Part shown: positions 35,409 to 45,159 of the stretch, in pieces
How the letters are laid out: the number at the start of each line of letters is the position of its first letter
How positions within the stretch are numbered: position 1 is the first letter of the stretch
Assembly: GCA_030596395.1 (NCBI GenBank)
Contig: JAUVKF010000005.1
Span: forward strand, 1-64,000
Direction: 5' to 3'
DNA from: Chlorobiota bacterium
GTDB lineage: Bacteria; Bacteroidota; Bacteroidia; Bacteroidales; F082
Length of the DNA: 64,000 bases
Translations under genes and position numbers: made by a program
Notes under the pieces: model-generated
What the model was told of the DNA's origin: nothing
Databases searched by the model: none
The model's input: the letters and a program-made list of their open reading frames with translations, nothing else

Positions 35409-38400
35409 ATGAAGAAGAGTTACGTTTTAAAGTTCTTAGTGGCATTTGTTTTATTTGCCTTCTGGAATCTGAATAAAGCCCATACCCAGGGAATTGAAAC
35501 TTTATCAATCACCCAATGTGCAGATGTCGATGCGGTTTTAGCATTAATTGATACCGTATTCCTTGCTGGTGTTCATCCGACACAAATCAATAATATTTCG
35601 TTTACCGGTGACCCTGGTGCTGTGGGATATTTTAGCGGGGGTCAAATTTTTGGTTTTCAGGTACCCCGGGGTATTGTTATGTCTTCTGGATTTGCAGGCA
35701 CTTTGGATACAACAAATAACTGTGAATCTCAAAATTCAAGTAGTTCTACCAGTGGAGGTTCCGACACGGATTTAAATGTTTTAACCAGTTTGTCAATTGA
35801 TGATGCATGTATTATTGAATTTGATTTTAAGCCATCTGGAGATAGTGTAAAATTCAATTATATTTTTGGTTCGGAAGAATACCACGATTTTGTGAATACT
35901 CAGTTCAATGATGTATTTGGGTTTTTTCTTAGTGGACCTGGTATCAGCGGTCCATTTACTAATGATGCAATCAATATTGCAGAGGTTCCGGGAACACATA
36001 ATCCTGTCAGCATTAATAATGTTAACTGCGGAAGTGCGCCTGCAGGTTGTAATGCAACTTTGGGAGGCGGTCCGGGATGTAGTTATTTGGTTGATAATAC
36101 TCAACAATCCCAAGGTCGCTTTCAACAAATTGCATTAGATGCTTATACACTATCTTTTGTGGCCGATAATGGTGTTGCATCTTGTGAATGGTTTCATATT
36201 AAGCTAGCCATTGGGGATGCCGGGGATGCTGCGTACGACAGTGGCGTATTCCTTGAAATGGGTAGTTTTGACCCTGGTAATATTTCGGCTGAAACTGATT
36301 TTTCGCATCCGATTATTAATGATGTTTTGTATGAGAGTTGCAACATAAATGAAGCAGTAATATATTTCTCTATTGGTTCATTAAGAAATGACCCCTATAT
36401 AGTACCGTTCTATCTGATAACAGATTCAATCGATGGCAATGCTGCCGCAACGCGTGATGTAGATTATCGCCTCGATTATGGTAATTATCCAGGAGATACA
36501 ATTTATATAGAAGCCGGCAAGCTTTACGACTCGATAAAAATTACAGCCTATACTGATGACATTACAGAAGGCCTTGAGCATGTAAGTATAAAATTTAATT
36601 CGATAATGTGTGGTGGTCCGTTAGGCGCACTGGATACCGCTGTTGTAATGATATCAGATACACCTGATTTTCTGGATTCCAGCTACTACTTCAGTACTTA
36701 TTGTGAAAATGAAATAACCATTGGCTTTGGAGACAGTATTGGGGGTGTTTCACCTTATACCTACGATTGGTACACTTTAGGTGAAACAACTGATACGGTA
36801 CAAATTAACCCATCTGGTAATAACCTTTTGATAATCCCATGTAATATATTTGATGCCTGCCAACAATTTACCTCCGACACAGCAATCATAATTATCCCGG
36901 ATTTAATTGCCAATGCAGGCCCTGATAAGTCAATGTGTAATGTTGATGGTGTGTATATTGAAGGTAGCTCGCCAGGGGCACAGCATTTTTTGTGGGAATC
37001 TTTTCCTGATGATCCTTCACTTATCGGTCAGGAAAATCTGGATACAGCATGGGTCTCTCCAACACAAGTAACCGATTACCTTTTAACTGTTTCAGACAAT
37101 TGTACAAATGAAGATACGGATTCAGTTCATGTAACTTTAGACGAAGCTGTTGCCTTAGCCGGAGATGACCAGGTTATGTGTTATAATGATTCTGTTACAC
37201 TTACAGCAAATGGTGGAGAAGGGTACTCCTGGGAATGGACATCCGTTCCACCTGATCCATCAATAGGCGGTCAGATAAATGATCAGAGCATAACTATAAG
37301 CCCCTCAGCACCATCAACAGTTTATACTGTAAAAGTCACAAATGATTGTGACAAATTTGCTTTCGATGATGTAATAGTCACAGTAAACCCGCTTCCAAAT
37401 GCTGATGCAGGATCCGATAATTCAATATGCATGGGGCAAGCATATCAGCTACATGCAGATGGCGGCATAGATTTTCTATGGACATCGTCTCCTTTTGATA
37501 ATTCCTTAACCGGACAGGATACTTTACAGAGGCCCTGGGTTGTTCCTTCAACAGTGGAACCATATACTTATTATGTTCAGGTTTGGGATAATAACCAATG
37601 TACCAATATCGATTCAATGGTCTTGCGAGTTGATCCGGTACCCAACCTTAGCTTAGCAGTTGATGATGATTTATTGTGTTATGGAGAATCAGCAACATTA
37701 TCTGTTGTGGGTGACGCAAACTATACCTGGACAGCAGATCCATCAGATCCAACATTAGCAGGCCAGGAAACAAACCAAACCATAACTGTAACGCCCTTAG
37801 AAAACACTATTTATACATTGGTAGGTGTTGTTGCCGGTTTTGATTGTCCGGCCACCTTAACGCAATCAATCGAAGTGAAACCCGAACTATTATCCACGTT
37901 CGATGTTCAGGCAGATGAGATTTGCCAGGAACAAACATTTACGGTTATGTACACCGGTAATGCAAGTGTATCAGCAAATTACACCTGGGATTTCGATGGT
38001 GCACAGATTATTGCAGGGTCAGGAGGTGGACCCATCGATATTTCGTGGGATACAGAGGGTTTAAAAACAATAACACTTTCGGTTGAGGAGGACGAATGCC
38101 TCAGTGAAATAAGCAGTACGAATGTTGATGTATTACTAACACCGGTATCAGGATTTGATTCAAATGTTCAGGAGGGTTGCGTACCATTCACAGTTGATTT
38201 TATCAATACGTCTTCCAACTTGGGCAGTAACGTAAGTTACCAGTGGAGTTTTGGAACAGGCGATGAGAGCACGGATGCTGCTCCCACCTACACCTTTACT
38301 CAGCCAAATTTGTATTCGGTAACACTTGTTGTTACAAACGATGGAAAATGTTCAAATACCATCTCGCAAACTGACTACATTAAAGCCAATGAAACACCTG

Positions 38401-38918
38401 TTGCTGATTTTGAACCTGTTCCACCCGAAACCGTTCTGGAACAACCAACTATTGATTTTACCAATAATTCATCCAGTAGCGAATCGTTGCTCTACGATTG
38501 GAATTTTGGAGACGGTAATACTTCAACGGAACAATCACCTTCACATTCATACAGCGAAGTGGGTATTTACCTTGTTAAGCTTTTGGTTACAACTCCAAAC
38601 GATTGCGTAAATGAAATTGAAAAAGAAGTAATCATACATCCGGATATTGCAGTACATGCACCCAATGCCTTTACGCCAAATGGTGATGGTTTGAATGATG
38701 TTTTTGAGATAAAAGGTGTTGGCATTAATGAATACCTCTTACAGGTTTATTCCCGTTGGGGTGAATTGATTTATGAGTCGAAAAACCTTGAAGACCAATG
38801 GGATGGTAAATTCAATGGAGAGCTGGTTCCGGCCGGAACTTATGTTTATACCATTAACTACAAGAGCATGCTGAACAGGGATTACAACAAAAAAGGTTCT
38901 GTAACGGTTGTTCGATAA
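35409..38918 (+). CDS. Giant type IX cargo protein: choice-of-anchor L, PKD-type repeats, type B sorting domain
   Basis: A 1169-residue exported protein from the ATG at 35409 (MKKSYVLKFLVAFVLFAFW, a clear signal peptide). Residues about 30-280 form a choice-of-anchor L domain with FNYIFGSEEYHDFVNTQFNDVFGFF. A Calx-beta-like stretch follows (AATRDVDYRLDYGNYPGDTIYIEAG). Several PKD/Ig-like modules of about 90 residues repeat NADAGSDNSICMGQAYQL-type openings, and two classical PKD domains end in YQWSFGTGDESTDAAPTYTF and YDWNFGDGNTSTEQSPSHSY. The C-terminus HAPNAFTPNGDGLNDVF to GTYVYTINY is a type B sorting domain. It is probably a surface adhesin; its target is unknown. Confidence 0.9.
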   Translation: MKKSYVLKFLVAFVLFAFWNLNKAHTQGIETLSITQCADVDAVLALIDTVFLAGVHPTQINNISFTGDPGAVGYFSGGQIFGFQVPRGIVMSSGFAGTLDTTNNCESQNSSSSTSGGSDTDLNVLTSLSIDDACIIEFDFKPSGDSVKFNYIFGSEEYHDFVNTQFNDVFGFFLSGPGISGPFTNDAINIAEVPGTHNPVSINNVNCGSAPAGCNATLGGGPGCSYLVDNTQQSQGRFQQIALDAYTLSFVADNGVASCEWFHIKLAIGDAGDAAYDSGVFLEMGSFDPGNISAETDFSHPIINDVLYESCNINEAVIYFSIGSLRNDPYIVPFYLITDSIDGNAAATRDVDYRLDYGNYPGDTIYIEAGKLYDSIKITAYTDDITEGLEHVSIKFNSIMCGGPLGALDTAVVMISDTPDFLDSSYYFSTYCENEITIGFGDSIGGVSPYTYDWYTLGETTDTVQINPSGNNLLIIPCNIFDACQQFTSDTAIIIIPDLIANAGPDKSMCNVDGVYIEGSSPGAQHFLWESFPDDPSLIGQENLDTAWVSPTQVTDYLLTVSDNCTNEDTDSVHVTLDEAVALAGDDQVMCYNDSVTLTANGGEGYSWEWTSVPPDPSIGGQINDQSITISPSAPSTVYTVKVTNDCDKFAFDDVIVTVNPLPNADAGSDNSICMGQAYQLHADGGIDFLWTSSPFDNSLTGQDTLQRPWVVPSTVEPYTYYVQVWDNNQCTNIDSMVLRVDPVPNLSLAVDDDLLCYGESATLSVVGDANYTWTADPSDPTLAGQETNQTITVTPLENTIYTLVGVVAGFDCPATLTQSIEVKPELLSTFDVQADEICQEQTFTVMYTGNASVSANYTWDFDGAQIIAGSGGGPIDISWDTEGLKTITLSVEEDECLSEISSTNVDVLLTPVSGFDSNVQEGCVPFTVDFINTSSNLGSNVSYQWSFGTGDESTDAAPTYTFTQPNLYSVTLVVTNDGKCSNTISQTDYIKANETPVADFEPVPPETVLEQPTIDFTNNSSSSESLLYDWNFGDGNTSTEQSPSHSYSEVGIYLVKLLVTTPNDCVNEIEKEVIIHPDIAVHAPNAFTPNGDGLNDVFEIKGVGINEYLLQVYSRWGELIYESKNLEDQWDGKFNGELVPAGTYVYTINYKSMLNRDYNKKGSVTVVR

Positions 38919-38963
38919 ACCAAAAACGGAAAAATTATAACGCTTTTCCAAAAGTCCTCTTAT

Positions 38964-39055
38964 TTGTCATCCTGATCCGTCGGTTGACGGAGAAGGATCT
39001 TTGTGAAACCCCAATCAAGATTCTTCACTTCACTTCGTTTCGTTCAGAATGACAA
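38964..39055. repeat. Dispersed inverted repeat between genes
   Basis: The segment begins TTGTCATCCTGA and ends TCAGAATGACAA, imperfect inverted copies of each other, with AAGGATCT and AGATTCTT facing inward and a small TCCGTC/GACGGA hairpin (38976-38991). Repeats with the wording TTCGTTCAGAATGAC are commonly dispersed in Bacteroidota. Only one copy is in this window. Confidence 0.5.
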
Positions 39056-39108
39056 TTTCGGGATAATTTTGAACAGCTTTTTTTATATGGTTTACTTATC
39101 ATATTGTC

Positions 39109-39116
39109 TAAATTTG
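39109..39116 (+). promoter_or_regulatory. Predicted -7 promoter box of gap
   Basis: TAAATTTG, exact TAnnTTTG, 24 nt before the gap ATG. Confidence 0.5.
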
Positions 39117-39140
39117 TTTTCGTAAAATCTTTCATCATCT

Positions 39141-40154
39141 ATGAAAAAAATCAGGGTAGCCATTAATGGATTTGGCAGAATCGGACGCATCACATTCCGT
39201 CAGATTCAAAAAAGCGAAAACATTGAAGTAATTGCTGTCAACGATATTACCGACTCGGCCAACCTGGCCCATTTATTAAAATACGACACCTTGCAGGGGC
39301 GCTTCGAAGGGACGATCGAGCACAATGGCGACCACATGATGATAAATGGTAAAAAGGTACTTGTCTTTAGTGAACCTGATCCAGGTAAATTACCATGGGG
39401 AGCGCTTAACATTGATGTCGTAGTTGAATCCACCGGCGAATTTATTGACAGGGATGATGCTATAAAACATATTGAAATGTCTGGTGCACGAAAGGTTATT
39501 ATTTCGGCGCCGGCAAAAGGCGAGCGTGAAAATGTTAAATATGTTGTACTTGGGGTAAACGACCATATTATTGATTCGGATGATATCATCATCTCCAATG
39601 CATCGTGTACAACCAACAATGTTGCCCCTCTGATCATGATCCTTGACGAAATTTGGGGTATTGAAAAGGGGTTTATGACAACAATTCATTCATACACCAA
39701 GGATCAAAATCTGGTTGATGGGCCACACCAGGACTGGAGACGAGGGCGTGCGGCTGCTTATTCAATTGTTCCCACAACAACAGGTGCTGCCAAAGCAGCT
39801 ACCAAAATTTTTCCTCACCTGGCAAAAAACCTCGGTGGCGCAGGCATGCGGGTTCCGGTTATAGATGGATCGCTAACAGATTTAACATGCATCTTAAAAA
39901 AATCAAGCAGTATTGAAGAAATAAATCGCGCCTTTAAAGAAGCAGCGCAGGACAGATTAAAAGGCATTTTAGAATATACCGAAGACCCGATTGTTTCGAT
40001 GGATGTGATCGGAAATACCCATTCGGCTGTTTTTGATGCGAACCTTACCGCTGTTTTAGGTGATAAAAACAAACTGGTTAAAGTGGTTGCCTGGTACGAT
40101 AATGAAATGGGCTACTCAACTCGGTTGGTTGAATTGATCGAGAAATTTGCCTGA
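39141..40154 (+). CDS. gap: Glyceraldehyde-3-phosphate dehydrogenase
   Basis: A 337-residue type I GAPDH, converting glyceraldehyde-3-phosphate to 1,3-bisphosphoglycerate in glycolysis. The Rossmann start INGFGRIGRITFR is at 9-21, and an Asp at position 35 favours NAD+ over NADP+. Catalytic Cys156 is in SNASCTTNNVAP, and the C-terminal WYDNEMGYSTRLVEL is complete. Monocistronic, with its own -7 box and a hairpin after the stop. Confidence 0.97.
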   Translation: MKKIRVAINGFGRIGRITFRQIQKSENIEVIAVNDITDSANLAHLLKYDTLQGRFEGTIEHNGDHMMINGKKVLVFSEPDPGKLPWGALNIDVVVESTGEFIDRDDAIKHIEMSGARKVIISAPAKGERENVKYVVLGVNDHIIDSDDIIISNASCTTNNVAPLIMILDEIWGIEKGFMTTIHSYTKDQNLVDGPHQDWRRGRAAAYSIVPTTTGAAKAATKIFPHLAKNLGGAGMRVPVIDGSLTDLTCILKKSSSIEEINRAFKEAAQDRLKGILEYTEDPIVSMDVIGNTHSAVFDANLTAVLGDKNKLVKVVAWYDNEMGYSTRLVELIEKFA

Positions 40155-40164
40155 TCTAAATCAG

Positions 40165-40186
40165 CTTCAAGCGTCCACGCTTGAAG
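40165..40186. repeat. Dispersed palindromic hairpin, copy 2
   Basis: Arms CTTCAAGCGT and ACGCTTGAAG are perfectly complementary around CC, between convergent gap and lpxH. A half copy CTTCAAGCGTGGA follows at 40209-40221. Copy 1 is at 28830-28851. Confidence 0.6.
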
Positions 40187-40241
40187 TGTAATATGTCATT
40201 TTGTAGTTCTTCAAGCGTGGAGCAATTAAATGCCAGAATTA

Positions 40242-41000
40242 TTATTTATAATATTCAATCCGCATTTTTCCATCTTCAAAAACACCATATGAAAAATGAG
40301 TCAGCCAATCACCAAGGATAACAACTTCAGCATTGTCGGATACATTCTGAATAATCGGAATATGCCGGTGTCCGAAAATAAAATAGTCAATTTCAGGATT
40401 AGCAATAGCCTCTTTTTCAGCGAAATGGATAAGTATTTCCTCGTTGTGGATTGACATATTATCGGTTTTACCCTCCCTGGAAAAGTGGGCCAGACGGCTT
40501 TTTCTTGAAAAATAAATTCCCATCCGCGATCCTAAATCGGGATGTAACCACTTGAACAGAAATTGGTTGGGTTTGAATTCAAAAACTCTTTTCAGTAACT
40601 TATATCCATGATCACCAAGACCCAGGCCATCACCATGTGCAAGAAATAATTTTTTTCCATCAAATTCACGAACTACAGGCTTGCGGTGCAACTGAACATT
40701 TAATTCGTCATGTAAATAATTAAAAGCCCATATGTCGTGGTTTCCCCGAAAAAGATGTACCGGAATCCCGCTATCTGTAATTTCAGCAATTTTACCCAGA
40801 AGCCTTACATAGCCTTTCGGAACAACAAACTTATACTCAAACCAGAAATCAAACACATCACCCATCAGGAAAATCTCAGACGCATCTGTTGAAATTTTAT
40901 CCAACCAGCTCACCAACATTTTTTCGCGGATCAAACTTTTCTTGTTATCAGGAATCCCAAGATGAAAGTCGGAGGCAAAGTAAAGTTTAGTTTTTCCCAA
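40242..41000 (-). CDS. lpxH: UDP-2,3-diacylglucosamine diphosphatase
   Basis: A 252-residue calcineurin-like phosphoesterase that cleaves UDP-2,3-diacylglucosamine to lipid X in lipid A synthesis. Metal-ligand motifs are SDFHLG, MGDVFDFWFE, RGNHD, FLAHGDG and FGHRH. The frame begins with TTG at 40998-41000 (MGKTKLYFASDFHLG); no earlier ATG fits. It lies on the same strand as lpxK and the purine phosphorylase, 261 bp away from the latter. Confidence 0.9.
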   Translation of the reverse strand: MGKTKLYFASDFHLGIPDNKKSLIREKMLVSWLDKISTDASEIFLMGDVFDFWFEYKFVVPKGYVRLLGKIAEITDSGIPVHLFRGNHDIWAFNYLHDELNVQLHRKPVVREFDGKKLFLAHGDGLGLGDHGYKLLKRVFEFKPNQFLFKWLHPDLGSRMGIYFSRKSRLAHFSREGKTDNMSIHNEEILIHFAEKEAIANPEIDYFIFGHRHIPIIQNVSDNAEVVILGDWLTHFSYGVFEDGKMRIEYYK

Positions 41001-41110
41001 GAGTGTTTTCTAAATTAATGGTTAAAAATACAAATATGCAGAAAAATAAAAATCTATTAACGTATATTAGATGAGAAAGTATTGATTGAGAGCGTACTTT
41101 TTATGAAAGC

Positions 41111-41163
41111 TTCCCCAAAACCAGCTACGAATAAAAGTAGAAAAATAACTTAAATTTGGGGAA
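41111..41163. repeat. 9-bp inverted repeat upstream of lpxH
   Basis: TTCCCCAAA (41111-41119) and TTTGGGGAA (41155-41163) are perfect inverted repeats 35 bp apart, in the gap between the purine phosphorylase stop and the lpxH start. It could be a hairpin or a regulator site; no family recognised. An 8-bp tandem word (ACTCCAGC, ACTCCACC) follows at 41170-41185. Confidence 0.4.
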
Positions 41164-41261
41164 CTTTATACTCCAGCACTCCACCACTCTAATTCACGAT
41201 CAAGGTATAATATTCTGATTTATAATTTTTCATGATAACTGGTTTAATAGAACAGGGGTTA

Positions 41262-42071
41262 TCAAACTTCTTTCACCAGGTCTTTAATGATTATATTTAA
41301 TTTAGGAGCAACAAGTGAAGCGGCGTCAACTACTTCATCGTGAGATATTTCTACAATTTTTCCCTCGACCCCCAGATCAGAAATTACGGATACGGCAAAA
41401 ACGGGTAACCGCATATGACGAGCTACAATAACTTCAGGTATAGTTGACATGCCAACAGCATCGGCACCAAGTGATTGTATATATTTATACTCTGCCAGAG
41501 TTTCGTAAGTAGGTCCTGACACAGCTGCATATACACCTGTTTTATAATGGATGCTATGATGACGGGCTACTTTTTTAGCTTTACTCAATAGCCGTTTATC
41601 ATATGCCTCGCTCATATCGACAAAGCGCGGACCGAATTCAAGATTATTGGGACCCACCAGCGGGTTTGGCATCAGGTTAATATGATCGGTGATAAACATA
41701 ATATCACCCACTTCAAAATCGTGGTTAACGCCACCGGATGCATTGGAAACGAATAAGTAATTAATTCCCAAAAACTTAAGAACACGGACCGGAAAAACTA
41801 TTTCTTCCATGCTATAGCCTTCATAGTAATGAAATCGCCCCTGCATAGCAACCACCTGAATACCGTTTAAGGCACCAAATATTAAATGCCCCTCGTGTCC
41901 TTTTACAGTTGATATTGGGAAGTTTGGTATTTCAGTATAAGCTATTTTTTCTGAAACTTCTATTTCATCTGCTAACTGACCAAGCCCTGACCCCAAAATA
42001 ATTCCAATGTGCGGTTTTTGTTGAATCCGGTTTTCAATAAAACTAACTGTTTCTTTTATTTTGTCTGACAT
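41262..42071 (-). CDS. punA: Purine-nucleoside phosphorylase (trimeric class)
   Basis: A 269-residue phosphorylase splitting purine nucleosides into base and ribose-1-phosphate. Signatures: IGIILGSGLGQLADEI with the phosphate-binding serine, GRFHYYEGYSMEEIVFPVRV, FVSNASGGVNHDFEVGDIM, YAAVSGPTYETLAEYK and AVGMSTIPEVIVARH, the last supplying the base-binding region. Its start overlaps the end of lpxK by 29 nt, a conserved Bacteroidota arrangement implying coupled translation, though the two pathways are unrelated. Confidence 0.93.
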   Translation of the reverse strand: MSDKIKETVSFIENRIQQKPHIGIILGSGLGQLADEIEVSEKIAYTEIPNFPISTVKGHEGHLIFGALNGIQVVAMQGRFHYYEGYSMEEIVFPVRVLKFLGINYLFVSNASGGVNHDFEVGDIMFITDHINLMPNPLVGPNNLEFGPRFVDMSEAYDKRLLSKAKKVARHHSIHYKTGVYAAVSGPTYETLAEYKYIQSLGADAVGMSTIPEVIVARHMRLPVFAVSVISDLGVEGKIVEISHDEVVDAASLVAPKLNIIIKDLVKEV

Positions 42072-43110
42072 AGTTTAGGATTAGATTATCAAACTCTTCT
42101 TCATCCGGCTGGTGTAATTTAACCTTTACCGGTTTGTAAAATACAGGCAGGTTTTGAAACGTGCTGATGTAAGGAGAATTAATTAGCCTCATGGCATCTT
42201 TTTCGGTAGTAACAATTATCTTTTTTCGTGTAAAAGCATCATCATAATTTTTAATGATCAAATCAATATCTTTTTTTCGGTAAGCATGATGATCAAAAAA
42301 ATCAATTACATGTAATTCAATGCAAAGGTTGTGCAGATGCTCCTGTAAAGGATAGGAGTTGGCTACACCGCTGAACAGGATGATGGAATTTAAATCGTCG
42401 GGAATCGTGTTTTTTCCGCTCTCAAATAGCGGAATAAAGTCACCATAGTCCAGATATGAGAAAAAAAGCGATTGGTGTTGTTCAGGTTTCAGAATATTGG
42501 TAATCCTTTTCCGGGTAATCGGAGATAGCACGCGGTGCGATTTGGAAACAATAATAATATCAGCTCTTTTTGTTGCGTGTCTCGTATCACGTAATGATCC
42601 AACCGGTAATAAATAATCCTCTTTGTACAATTTGTGAAAATCGGTTAACAAGATTGAAACTCCTGGCTTTACATACCTGTGCTGAAAAGCATCATCCATT
42701 AAAACCACATCAAGCGAGCTGTCATTTTCCATCAGGTTTTGGATACCTTCACGCCTTCTTTCAGCAACAGCTACCATAATCTTTTTCCCGAATTTTCGGA
42801 TATATTGCATGGGTTCATCCCCGATATCTTTGTACATCGAAAACTGGTTACCAATTAAAAAGCCTTTCGTTTTTCTGCCGTAACCCCGGCTTAAAGTGGC
42901 AATTTTGCTATCAGTAATAAGCAAGCGTATTAAATATTCAATCAGGGGTGTTTTGCCGGTTCCTCCTGTGCTAATATTGCCAACACTGATTACCGGCAGA
43001 GCAAACGATTCTGTCCGTAAAATACCTCTGTTAAACAAAAAATGCCTGAACCTGACAGCCCAGCCGTAAAGCCAGGCAAAAGGAAATAATATGATTTTCC
43101 AGGAATCCAC
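42043..43110 (-). CDS. lpxK: Tetraacyldisaccharide 4'-kinase
   Basis: A 355-residue kinase phosphorylating the lipid A disaccharide precursor at the 4' position on the inner membrane. The N-terminal membrane-associated helix ILFPFAWLYGWAVRFRHFLF is followed by Walker A in VGNISTGGTGKTPLIEYL and by IATLSRGYGRKTKGF and VVLMDDAFQHRYVKPGVSILLTDF. It starts with GTG at 43108-43110. It is first in a minus-strand unit with the purine phosphorylase; lpxH lies further downstream. Confidence 0.95.
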   Translation of the reverse strand: MDSWKIILFPFAWLYGWAVRFRHFLFNRGILRTESFALPVISVGNISTGGTGKTPLIEYLIRLLITDSKIATLSRGYGRKTKGFLIGNQFSMYKDIGDEPMQYIRKFGKKIMVAVAERRREGIQNLMENDSSLDVVLMDDAFQHRYVKPGVSILLTDFHKLYKEDYLLPVGSLRDTRHATKRADIIIVSKSHRVLSPITRKRITNILKPEQHQSLFFSYLDYGDFIPLFESGKNTIPDDLNSIILFSGVANSYPLQEHLHNLCIELHVIDFFDHHAYRKKDIDLIIKNYDDAFTRKKIIVTTEKDAMRLINSPYISTFQNLPVFYKPVKVKLHQPDEEEFDNLILNYVRQNKRNS

Positions 43111-43247
43111 TTCTAAATTACTTATACGATAAAAATTAATTTAGATTAACTTAGTCAGATATTTTATGTTTATTACCCCTTTGTAAAAAGGGATGAAAAT
43201 ACAAAAAAGATTATTTGGTTTCAACTGAACGACAAATTTAAATCCAA

Positions 43248-44342
43248 ATGAAAATAAAAGACATTACTACTTTTCTTGAAGAGTACGCCCCATTAAGCCT
43301 TCAGGAGCCTTATGATAATTCAGGTTTACTTATTGGGACGGAAAACCAAACAATCAGCAAAGCACTGATTACACTGGATGTAACAGATGCTGTAATGGAT
43401 GAGTCAATTGCAGAAAAATGCAACCTGATCATAGCACACCATCCATTAATTTTTAAAGGTATAAAAAGCCTTACCGGTAAAAATTTTGTAGAAAATCTTA
43501 TTGTAAAAGCAATCAAAAATGATATTTCTATCTATGCTATTCACACGAACCTCGACAATTTATGGAACGGTGTGAATGGAATGCTGGCTGAGAAACTGGG
43601 CCTTACGAACACAAAAATCCTTTCGGTAAATGATAAAGGCTTAAAAAAACTGGTTACTTTTTGTCCGGTTGAACATGCCGATAAGGTGAGAAAAGCAATG
43701 TTTGATGCCGGTGCCGGGCATATTGGTAATTACGATAACTGCAGCTACAATATTAAGGGCGAAGGTACATTCAGGGGGATGGAAGGAACCGAACCCTTTG
43801 TTGGAAAAAAAGGGGCGTTGCATTTTGAGAAAGAGATTCGAATTGAAACCATAGCTCCTGATTACAAAACAGGGAAGGTAGTTCATGCAATGTTAAGCGC
43901 GCATCCTTACGAAGAAGTAGCTTATGATATTTATTCGCTGGATAATTCGGATGCTCGAATTGGTTCCGGAATGATTGGCGAGCTGCAAGAGGAAACTGAT
44001 CCTGTTACATTTCTAAAGCATGTAAAATCAGTATTGAACAGCAAAATAATTAAGTACAGCCCGCCTGTCGACAGAAAAATAAAAAGGATAGCAATTTGTG
44101 GTGGTAGTGGTAGCTTCCTGATTCATAAGGCATTTAGTGCCGGGGCTGACATTTTTATAACCGGCGATGTAAAGTACCATGACTTTTTCGAATACAATGG
44201 CCAGATGATTATTGCCGACGCAGGACACTATGAAACAGAACAATTTACTAAAGAATTATTACATACTGTTTTAAAGGAAAATTTTCCTACTTTTGCACTC
44301 CTGATTTCACGGACGGTAACAAACCCCGTGAATGTTATTTAA
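43248..44342 (+). CDS. Nif3-like dinuclear metal centre protein (YqfO type)
   Basis: A 364-residue Nif3/YbgI/YqfO-family protein. The N-terminal half has IIAHHPLIFKGIKSL and AIHTNLDNLWNGVNGML, metal ligands of the family; the C-terminal half has GDVKYHDFFEYNGQMIIADAGHYETEQF. A PII-like insertion (VTFCPVEHADKVRKAMFDAGAG and onwards, about 130-230) marks it as the long YqfO form. Related proteins are described as GTP cyclohydrolase I type 2 or nucleic-acid-linked factors, but the role is not settled. It is 21 nt upstream of the zinc-ribbon gene. Confidence 0.9.
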   Translation: MKIKDITTFLEEYAPLSLQEPYDNSGLLIGTENQTISKALITLDVTDAVMDESIAEKCNLIIAHHPLIFKGIKSLTGKNFVENLIVKAIKNDISIYAIHTNLDNLWNGVNGMLAEKLGLTNTKILSVNDKGLKKLVTFCPVEHADKVRKAMFDAGAGHIGNYDNCSYNIKGEGTFRGMEGTEPFVGKKGALHFEKEIRIETIAPDYKTGKVVHAMLSAHPYEEVAYDIYSLDNSDARIGSGMIGELQEETDPVTFLKHVKSVLNSKIIKYSPPVDRKIKRIAICGGSGSFLIHKAFSAGADIFITGDVKYHDFFEYNGQMIIADAGHYETEQFTKELLHTVLKENFPTFALLISRTVTNPVNVI

Positions 44343-44363
44343 AACGCTGAAATTAAATTAACT

Positions 44364-45134
44364 ATGGTGAATAAAAAGCAAGCAGAGACAGAGGAAATAA
44401 GTGTTGAACAGAGGCTTATTGCGTTATATACCTTACAGCAAATCGACTCACAGATTGATAAAATTAAGATTATTCGTGGCGAACTTCCTTTAGAGGTTCA
44501 GGATCTTGAAGATGAAATAGCAGGTTTAGAAACCAGGGTTTCAAATTTCAAACTGGAAATCGAAAATTTGAATACTGAAATCGCTGACCGGGAAAATTCC
44601 AAAAAAGAAAGTGAGACGTTGATAAAAAAATACGAAGAGCAGCAAATGAACGTCCGCAATAATCGCGAGTTTGATTCATTAACGAAAGAAATTGAATTTC
44701 AAAAACTGGAAATTCAACTTGCTGAGAAAAAGGTAAGAGAATCAAGTTTTAGAATTGAAAACCTGGATACTGATATTGAAGAAGCTGATGGCAGACTGAA
44801 AGAAAGAACTGTTGACCTGGAAGCTAAAAAAGGAGAGTTAACCGATATTGTAGCTGAAACAGAAAAAGAAGAGAAAGATCTGGCGAAAAAGTCGGGGGAT
44901 AATGAGAATTTTATTGAAAACAGGTTGTTGACAGCTTATAAAAGGATTCGTGAAAATGCACGCAACGGACTTGCGGTTGTTCAGGTTGAACGTGATGCTT
45001 GTGGCGGTTGTTTTAATAAGATTCCTCCTCAGCATCAGCTTGATATCAGGATGCACAAAAAGATTATTGTATGTGAATATTGTGGCCGTATCCTGGTTGA
45101 TAGTGAAGTTGTAAAAACGGTTAGCGAGAACTAG
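44364..45134 (+). CDS. Coiled-coil protein with C-terminal C4 zinc ribbon
   Basis: A 256-residue protein of the CT398-like family. Residues 20-185 form a long charged coiled coil (heptads such as LEDEIAGLETRVSNFKLEIE). The end carries a zinc ribbon with CGGC and CEYC pairs (ERDACGGCFNKI ... KIIVCEYCGRILVD). The family accompanies nif3-like genes across Bacteroidota and Chlamydiae, suggesting a shared but unknown task. A bidirectional terminator follows. Confidence 0.88.
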   Translation: MVNKKQAETEEISVEQRLIALYTLQQIDSQIDKIKIIRGELPLEVQDLEDEIAGLETRVSNFKLEIENLNTEIADRENSKKESETLIKKYEEQQMNVRNNREFDSLTKEIEFQKLEIQLAEKKVRESSFRIENLDTDIEEADGRLKERTVDLEAKKGELTDIVAETEKEEKDLAKKSGDNENFIENRLLTAYKRIRENARNGLAVVQVERDACGGCFNKIPPQHQLDIRMHKKIIVCEYCGRILVDSEVVKTVSEN

Positions 45135-45159
45135 AAAATACTTTTCTAAAAAATTGAAT

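Noticed and set aside
41170-41189. ACTCCAGC/ACTCCACC repeat as a fifth heptanucleotide array
   Set aside because: The period is 8, not 7, and only two and a half units are present.
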